Shown in pieces: positions 58,166-64,000 of a DNA stretch of 64,000 bases. The position numbers were made by a program, and so were the translations under genes. Under the pieces are notes generated by a model. It saw only the letters and a program-made list of their open reading frames with translations, was not told the DNA's origin and made no database searches. Origin of the DNA: Phytopythium helicoides (Eukaryota > Oomycota > Peronosporomycetes > Pythiales > Pythiaceae); assembly GCA_024867545.1 (NCBI GenBank), contig JANFNE010000004.1:868001-932000 (forward strand), written 5' to 3'. The first letter of the stretch is position 1; every line of letters starts with the position of its first letter.

Positions 58166-59189
58166 ATGCTGCCGGCGGTGCGCGCGGCTTCCAGCGCGGC
58201 GCTCGCGCGCTCCCGGCGGTCGCTGGCGGTGGCGGATGCGCATGCTGGTGACGCGCGCATCTGCGCAGGTGCTGGCGGTGCGCTTCGCGTCTTCTAACGC
58301 CCAGGGGAACCCGAACGCCGCCAAGTACGCGTGGGCCGAGACGGACATGCCGCCGCCGTCGCCCGGCCGCGGCATGCTGGGCCGTTCGGCCAACTTCGAC
58401 GTCACGCAGCGCCAGGGCTCGCTCGAGCGCTGGGAGTGGCTGCTTAAGCTGCTAGGCTTCTTCAACGAGGACGACCGGCTCTTCCGCAGCTCGACGCGCG
58501 TCTTCCACAGCTGCGTCAACCAGACCGCACGCCCCGAGTTCTACCGCGCGCTGCAGCTAACGCCCAACTTCCGCGGCCAGCAAGCGCTACTCATGGCGCA
58601 TGTGTGGCTCGTGCACCGCCGCCTGGCGCTCGAGGGCACCGAGGGCAAGATCATGCAGGAGCTCATGTTCGATCGCCTGTGGGAGGAGACCGTCGTGCGC
58701 ATCCGCTACCTGAACGTGTCCGAGCTGACGGTCAACCGCCACCTGGGCGAGGTGCAGCAGGTCTGCTTCAACGCGTGCATAGCGTACGACCGCGGCTTGA
58801 AGGAGGGCTCGGCCGTATTTCAGTCCATGCTCGCCAAGCACCTGCTGGACAACGAGACGCCCGCGGGCATGCGCATCGCCGGCGTCATGGCTGAGCATAT
58901 GAAGAAGGAGATGAAGAAGCTCGAGAAGGTCGACGCCAAGTACATCATGGAGGGCACGGTGCCGTGGAGCGCGCCACCAGAGCCGCTGGCAGGCAAGCAG
59001 GGCCAGTCCGAGCATGCAAATGGAGAGGACGAGGAAGAGGTCACGCTGATCGGGCAGCAGTTTGGCAATTGGCGCTCGGCACTTGACAACCGCGGCAAGC
59101 TCTACTACTGGAACTTGACGACGCGCTACTCAGTGTGGGACCGTCCGACGGGCGATCAGCTCTACGAGGGCCTCGAGAAGAAGGACTAG
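58166..59189 (+). CDS. CBP3: Ubiquinol-cytochrome c chaperone (CBP3/UQCC1) with C-terminal WW domain
   Basis: The start at 58166 gives a mitochondrial presequence (LPAVRAASSAALARSRRSLA). It must join, by a short intron or an indel near 58240-58265, to the frame that continues VLAVRFASSNAQ. The body holds the ubiquinol-cytochrome c chaperone domain (FYRALQLTPNFRGQQALLMA, HVWLVHRRLALEG, RLWEETVVRIRYLNV, VNRHLGEVQQVCFNACIAYD). CBP3 binds mitoribosomes and newly made cytochrome b for complex III assembly. The last 45 residues form a WW domain (NWRSALDNRGKLYYWNLTTR followed by VWDRP), which is not part of yeast or animal CBP3. The domain call is firm; the N-terminal junction is not. Confidence 0.85.
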
Positions 59190-59421
59190 TTGGATTTTTG
59201 GCCTTCCACACGGCTGCCACAGTGATCGCTGCGTCAAAGCGCACGTAGCAGACCCCCACGAACAACATACAGATCCCATTGATATACGCTGTACATGGCA
59301 TTGCGAGCATGGGCGTGGTGGCAACTTTCTCTTTGTTTATATCGACAGCGTACACGAAGATAGGTGCGATTGTTGAATCGCCCTTCAGTGCGCGCTTCGC
59401 TCCTCTACTCGCTCGGTAACG

Positions 59422-59790
59422 CTACTGCTTGCCGGTAGCGGCGGCTGCAGCAGCCTGCTCGGCGGCCACGCGCTCGCGGCGCTCCTTCATCTTCTGGCGC
59501 ACGTACGCGTCCGAGGCCTTGGCGTGGCGGAAGTTGGCGTCACGCTTCTTCTCCTTCTCCTTCTTGAAGCACTTGTCCATGGCGGCCTTGGCGTCGCCAC
59601 ACACGCCCACGAACTTGGCCACCGGGTTCTCGTCGTGGCACCGCAGCAGCGCCGCGATCTCCTGTCGTCGTCATTGTGCAGTTCATTCCACGCCACGGCC
59701 GTCAGCTTGCCTCGCTGTTACAAATTGGGACGGAAGCCACAGCCGTACATCCTGGCAGTCCGGGTGCGGGCGCTCGAGCGGCGGGTGCAT
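59422..59790 (-). CDS. CMC2: CMC2, twin CX9C mitochondrial protein
   Basis: Two exons: 59790-59749 and 59661-59422, joined in phase 0 over an 87-nt intron, giving 93 residues. The start MHPPLERPHPDC matches the CMC2 N-terminus. There are two CX9C motifs (CQDEIAALLRC and CGDAKAAMDKC), which form disulfides through MIA40 in the intermembrane space. CMC2 takes part in cytochrome c oxidase biogenesis. The C-terminus is extended by a charged, Ala-rich tail compared with the animal protein. Confidence 0.88.
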
Positions 59791-60127
59791 GGCTACAGAG
59801 CTGCTGGTAAATGTGGTGGTGACGCGCTCCTTGATGTGACGCCGAGCGGATGCGAGACTGAGCCGACGAACTCGGCGCAGCTCTGAAGGGTGACCGACTC
59901 ACTAAACGTAATACACCTATGCAAACTTGTGATACAAAAATACGCAGTGGCATTGCTCCGCGTGATGACCTTACCTTTATCCAAAGCAACATCATTGAGG
60001 CACCCTGCACTTGATATGCCCACCTTTAAATGTAGCGCGAAGGTCGCGACAGTCGCACCTGCTATCAGCCAAGCATGCACAGCTTCATCCAACTCGCGAG
60101 CATCAAGCACAAGACGCAGCTAGGAAA

Positions 60128-60534
60128 ATGGACGGCGCCAACCTCACGCCCCAGCAGAAGAACGAGCTCATCACGCGCGTGAGTACCGTGCTGTTCGCGA
60201 GCGCGAGCCATCTGGGCCGCGGCTGGCGCGACTTGCGGCGGGGGAGGCGGGGGCTGACGGTGGAACTTGCGCTGTTGGCGTCGATGGAACGGACGGACAG
60301 CTTCGCTCCGAGGTGCAGGCTCAGGCGCTGCAGGAGCTGACGCAGAACTTGCAGGAGAAGTGCTTCGACAAGTGCATCACGCGCCCCAACGGCAAGCTTG
60401 ACGGCAAGCAGCAGAACTGCCTCGCGCTCTGCATCAACCGCTACATCGACACTATGAAAGTCGTCTCGCAGACCATGGTCGAGCGCGGCCCGCAGGTGCG
60501 CCCCGCGTCTTCCGTTAGCGACGAGCAGTGTTAA
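60128..60534 (+). CDS. TIM13: TIM13, small Tim chaperone
   Basis: Two exons: 60128-60178 and 60313-60534, giving 90 residues. The twin CX3C motifs (CFDKC and CLALC) are 15 residues apart, as in small Tims. The sequence around them (ITRPNGKLDGKQQNC and INRYIDTMKVVSQ) fits TIM13. With TIM8 it escorts hydrophobic precursors across the mitochondrial intermembrane space. The intron donor is GTGAGT and the acceptor is CCGAG at 60312; a later AG acceptor would lose a few residues. Confidence 0.88.
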
Positions 60535-61064
60535 TGTAGAGGTTGCTTACCGTGTGGCTTGATGGACGCAGCACTAAGCGAGCGCGGGAGCGGTGAGCCT
60601 GGCGGCTATCTTTCAGCAGGCAGCCCTTTGTTCAGAGGCGAGGGTGGGAGGCGGTATCGGACTCCTTGCAAGACCAAGGGTGCCTGTGAGATCTTGCTGC
60701 CGGATCTCCCGAGTGGTAGCACTGTTTTAAATACATTGTCATGCTTCCACTCGCGTCGAGCGTCGTCCGCGTCTCCGTTTGTTCTAAATCGCGCAGACAA
60801 GGACGGTCTTGAGGAGGAACGAGTCGATGAACGCAGCAAGAGCAGCGTGTTCTCTAATCGAACGCCTGTGTATTCACGCTTCGACTCCAACTCAAAGGTG
60901 CCCTAAAATTTACATCGGGACCACAACGAAACACGAGGAATGCCCTTGAGCTCACCGGTCGCAGTATATTACAATATCGCGAGCGCGGCGCGCGCACAAG
61001 AGCGGCATCTCAACCGACTCCAGACGGCTTGGAACGGAGCGCACTGGGGAGCAGCGGCAACCAC
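60535..61064. other. Intergenic 3' flanks, no gene recognised
   Basis: This 530-bp space lies between convergent TIM13 and RPS21. Open frames occur on both strands (60559-60906 plus, 60606-60890 minus) but neither has recognisable homology or a good context. I cannot support a gene here. Confidence 0.5.
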
Positions 61065-61304
61065 TTAGTGCTTGGCGTCCGCCTGGCGAGCCAGCTCGGT
61101 GAGCGCGATGTCGGCCTCGCCCTTGCTGCGGATGTAGCCCGCGAGCGCGAACACGTCCGACTCGCCCGTGAAGACGCCGTCGGCGTTCACGCGCGCCACG
61201 TTGATCTGCACCGACGCGTGGTCCTTGGCCGCGAGGATGCGGTTGGTCCACGAGCACTTGCGCGGGATGTAAATGTCGATCGACTGGCCGGCCTCGTTCT
61301 GCAT
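61065..61304 (-). CDS. RPS21: 40S ribosomal protein S21 (eS21)
   Basis: 79 residues from the ATG at 61304. The start MQNEAGQSIDIYIPRKCSWT and the region AAKDHASVQINVARVNADGV are diagnostic for eS21, a small-subunit protein at the platform side. A longer in-frame upstream start (61382) would add non-conserved residues. Intron-less in the coding part. Confidence 0.95.
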   Translation of the reverse strand: MQNEAGQSIDIYIPRKCSWTNRILAAKDHASVQINVARVNADGVFTGESDVFALAGYIRSKGEADIALTELARQADAKH

Positions 61305-61595
61305 CTTGGAGTTGAGTTGACGATTTTCGCAATGCCCACCGCCCTCCTCGCCTCCTTCAGTGCTGCCCTCTCCGCGAACCAATGGCCCTGACTGTACGTT
61401 ACCGGCCGGTCGGTGCCTCCAATAGAAGACCGGGTTCGTTTCAATAAGGGACGAAATCCCTTGTTTCAGAGCTAAAACAGGGACATATCCCGCGTCTAGG
61501 GCCTCGCGGCGCCGTCACTAGACCATCGATCCTCATCGCCTCGATCCGCCGTGATCTCCTCGACTTCCTCTCCCTCTCTCGACCGCTAGCGAGCC

Positions 61596-61999
61596 ATGGC
61601 GGAGCAGCTGACCGAGCAGCAGATCGTGACGACGTACAAGAGCATGCGCGCCGAGGTGCGGCAGCTGGCCGAGAAGATCGCGGAGCTGGAGGTCGAGACG
61701 GCCGAGCACGACCGCGTGCTGCAGACGCTCACGGACCTGCCGGGCGACCGCAAGGCCTACCGCATGGTGGGCGGCGTGCTTGTGGAGCGCACGGTCAAGG
61801 AGGTGCTGCCGGCTGTGACCTCCAACCGCGAGGGCATCGCGCAGGTGATGGCGCAGCTCAACGACAGCATCAAGCAGAAGGAGGCGGCCGCCAACGACTT
61901 CCAGGTGCGTTCGCTCTGCGGAATTGCGAGAGCGGTGAGATGCTAACGTTGAAACTGACGCTCTTGCAGCGCAAGTACAACATCCAGACGCAGCAGTAG
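61596..61999 (+). CDS. PFDN2: Prefoldin subunit 2
   Basis: Two exons: 61596-61904 and 61970-61999, giving 112 residues. It is a beta-type prefoldin with two long helices around a hairpin: QQIVTTYKSMRAEVRQLAEK, GDRKAYRMVGGVLVERTVKE and MAQLNDSIKQKEAAANDFQ. Prefoldin hexamers hand unfolded actin and tubulin to the CCT chaperonin. The intron just before the last nine codons is phase 0. A CT-rich tract lies directly before the ATG. Confidence 0.93.
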
Positions 62000-62136
62000 A
62001 CGCGAGGGGCGTGCAGTCAGTCTGTCAGTCAACAGCGGTATATTCGCAGCACACGGATGAACACGATCGCAATGGCTGATTTGTATTTATCGCGGCGGCC
62101 CACGTGGCCGTCTTCGTAGTGTACAGGGTTTGCTTT

Positions 62137-63263
62137 TCAGTGGCCTGATTGTTTCTCTTCTGCCTCGGTCAGGGACTCGAGCATTTGTTTCTGATGGCAG
62201 CGCAGTTCGAGGACATTAGATTTCCTACTCGCAACCCCGACGTTCTGGAACAACTTGGCGTACCTGGAGAGCGAGGTTGATAGCCTTTGCCTGATTGTAT
62301 TTTGCCGACATGAGTTTGAGCTTTTCGTCAAACACCGCTTCTTGCCGCTCTACCAGCGTTTTGAGCGAGTGGATCGTTTGATCCTGAAGACGGAAAGCCA
62401 CTGTAGTGAGCAGAGCTGCATCAACGCAATGAGCATCCGGGCAGCCTACCTTCTGCTTGCACGCCTTCTCAAGGTCTGACACGCTTTTAGGTGCGCTCAT
62501 TTTTTCCCGCAGTCCGTCTGACCAGCTCGCAGTCCTTGATAGCGACCGGAGTTCGCGCACCGGTTCTTCTGTCGGCGCTGGTGCCGGCTCTGTGTTGGAC
62601 TGTGCCTGCGGCGCCTCAACCTGAGACGCCTGCACCTCTAGCTTGCGCTCCAAGTAGTCAAGCAGTTCATCCTGCAGCGTCTCCCGCTGTTTTGCGGCGG
62701 CCGCCTGCTCTGCCGTGTACAGGCGCTCCCACTGCCGCACTTGCTGCAGTCCCAAGGATGCGATCAGCCAGGTCGCACGCATCCCAGCGCTTTGCATACA
62801 TGTACCACAACCTTCTCGAGCGCGTCGTTGCGCTCCTGCAGCCTCTTGATCTGCTGCGCGTCGACCTTGCAGTCGTTGAGCATGCCCTCCAGCTCGATCA
62901 CGCGCGCGACCTGCGCGTCGGCGTCTCGCTGCTGCTGCGCCAGGCGCAGCTCGAGCGCGCGCAGCTGCTCCTGCAGCTCGACGTTGTGCTCCGTGAGCAG
63001 CTTGCGGTCGTGCGCGTACTTGGAGATGCGCAGCTGCACGGCCAGCGCCCAGCTCAGCTCAGCTCCGCTCCGCTCGCTCGCCGTCCGCAGACCAGCCAGC
63101 GCGAACCTGCAGCTCGTGCTCCCACTTGCTCTGCTCCGTCTTGAACGCCAGCACCTGCGCGCGCTGCGCCTCCATGCGGCGCTGCAGCGCGCCCGCCAGC
63201 TCCGCCTCGGCGCGCGCCTCTCGCCTGCGCCCACCACGCGCGCGCCTCCTCCTCCCCCATCAT
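62137..63263 (-). CDS. Coiled-coil protein, unknown function
   Basis: Multi-exon. From the ATG at 63263/63260 (MMGEEEARAWWAQ) through EQSKWEHELQ, then DRKLLTEHNVELQEQLRALE, QIKRLQERNDALEKVV, RQWERLYTAEQAAAAKQRET, a Pro/Ala-rich linker and SLKTLVERQEAVFDEKLKLM. The last exon starts after the intron that begins at GTACGCC near 62265 and ends SLTEAEEKQSGH at 62137. The protein is almost entirely coiled coil. One frame change near 63230 is needed to join the first segment. I do not recognise a family. It is divergent from the ACP gene, about 210 bp between starts. Confidence 0.65.
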
Positions 63264-63471
63264 TCCCGCAACGCTTCCTTGATTCGCAACCGGCGCCGTA
63301 TTCAAGCGTCCCTCGTCTACCGCCCTTCGATCCGGGACCACGAGGTTTTTTAAGGTTTTTCCCACTATTTCGCGGGTGCAGGCGCTGACTCCCCGGTAGT
63401 CGCGCGCGGGGGGAGCCGACCCACAGCCACACGACACGGCCACTCCCCGACCAACGCGCCTCGCCCCCAAG

Positions 63472-63831
63472 ATGAACCGCCTCGCCGCCGCGCTCCGCCC
63501 GCTCGCCCGCGCCGCCTCGGTGGCGCGCCCCGCGCCCTTCGCGCCGGCCGCCGTGCGCTTCTTCAGCGCCGCGCAGACGTTCCTGGACCGCGCCGAGGTC
63601 AGCGAGCGCGTGCTGGGCGTCGTCAAGAACTTCGAGAAGGTGGACGGCGACAAGGTCAACGAGGTCGCCAAGTTCGTCGAGGACCTGGGCCTCGACTCGC
63701 TCGACGTCGTCGAGGTCGTCATGGCCATGGAGGAGGAGTTCACCATCGAGATCCCCGACAACGAGGCCGAGAAGCTCACCACGCCCGCCCAGGTCATCGA
63801 CTACATCGCCGCCCACCCCATGGCCAAGTAA
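63472..63831 (+). CDS. ACPM: Mitochondrial acyl carrier protein (NDUFAB1-type)
   Basis: Single exon, 119 residues. A mitochondrial presequence ([20 protein letters not shown]) is followed by the ACP domain with the phosphopantetheine site [20 protein letters not shown] (Ser of DSLD). ACP carries acyl chains for mitochondrial type II fatty acid and lipoate synthesis, is a subunit of complex I, and binds LYRM proteins such as the one at 20653. No intron and no frame problem. Confidence 0.95.
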   Translation: MNRLAAALRPLARAASVARPAPFAPAAVRFFSAAQTFLDRAEVSERVLGVVKNFEKVDGDKVNEVAKFVEDLGLDSLDVVEVVMAMEEEFTIEIPDNEAEKLTTPAQVIDYIAAHPMAK

Positions 63832-64000
63832 GCGGACCGCCGACGCGGGGGGGCCGCTGGCGAGGTGTTTCTCCTGCCCGCACCGCGCCAGCGCCGCCGC
63901 TGCTGCTGGGGCCCGAGAGGGGTGTATTAGACCTAGCCGATCGATCCAATCCAGCCGCGAGTAATCCCCACCTTGGCAAACACGAAAGCAATACAGAAAA

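Noticed and set aside
60559..60906. Overlapping open frames on both strands between TIM13 and RPS21
   Set aside because: Neither has homology that I recognise, and antisense open frames are expected in GC-rich DNA.
63420..63460. Possible promoter element before ACP (CCACAGCCACACGACACGGC)
   Set aside because: Only partial similarity to GTGTGSGCCAC; not close enough to include.

Overview
The window is nuclear DNA of an oomycete (Phytophthora/Pythium-like stramenopile). The evidence is short GT-AG introns of about 50-100 nt, GC-rich coding sequence, very tight spacing with many divergent gene pairs, ankyrin proteins built on a 28-residue 'ENRxEGCT' unit, and genes for flagellar/ciliary proteins next to an SPX-EXS phosphate exporter. 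I see no rRNA, tRNA, CRISPR or bacterial operon signal. Coding genes are on both strands, and most contain introns that I placed from splice sites and reading-frame continuity.

Layout. 0-9.9 kb: a nitroreductase fragment, two nitroreductase paralogues (one with a mitochondrial-type leader), an Hsp70 exchange factor (Fes1/HspBP1), the mitochondrial CDP-DAG synthase TAM41, and two LRR membrane proteins facing tail to tail, one a receptor pseudokinase. 10.3-17.6 kb: three ankyrin-repeat genes with repeat-rich spacers. 17.7-23.1 kb: CCDC81-like, WDR31, LYR-motif protein, GET4 and BBIP1. 23.3-36.4 kb: ESF1, a GRIP-domain golgin, an SPX-EXS protein, TCTP and a large bZIP factor. 36.0-47.4 kb: a roughly 2.95-kb inverted segmental duplication (ankyrin gene plus the 3' tail of the bZIP gene) flanking a 5.4-kb loop with POL5/MYBBP1A, Sec61-beta and a small unknown gene. 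47.8-51.4 kb: a MULE-type DNA transposon with an intact 949-codon transposase. 51.5-54.6 kb: a broken gene for a Cys-rich type I membrane protein. 54.8-63.8 kb: LSM1, NDUFA5, UTP3/SAS10, a CBP3-WW protein, CMC2, TIM13, RPS21, prefoldin 2, a coiled-coil protein and mitochondrial acyl carrier protein.

Themes. Many genes serve mitochondrial biogenesis (TAM41, LYRM, NDUFA5, CBP3, CMC2, TIM13, ACP). Four of them have a near-identical GTGTGSGCCAC-type element upstream, which looks like a shared promoter element. Three genes belong to nucleolar ribosome assembly (ESF1, POL5, UTP3), and three are linked to cilia (CCDC81-like, WDR31, BBIP1). In the LRR genes each repeat is one 66-nt exon bounded by phase-2 introns.

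Caution. Several housekeeping genes (GET4, ESF1, SPX-EXS, TCTP, bZIP, Sec61-beta, LSM1, UTP3) are interrupted by single-base frame changes, some in homopolymers, while other long genes are clean. Consensus errors in the assembly are the simplest explanation. The Cys-rich gene at 51.5 kb has so many breaks that real decay is also plausible.
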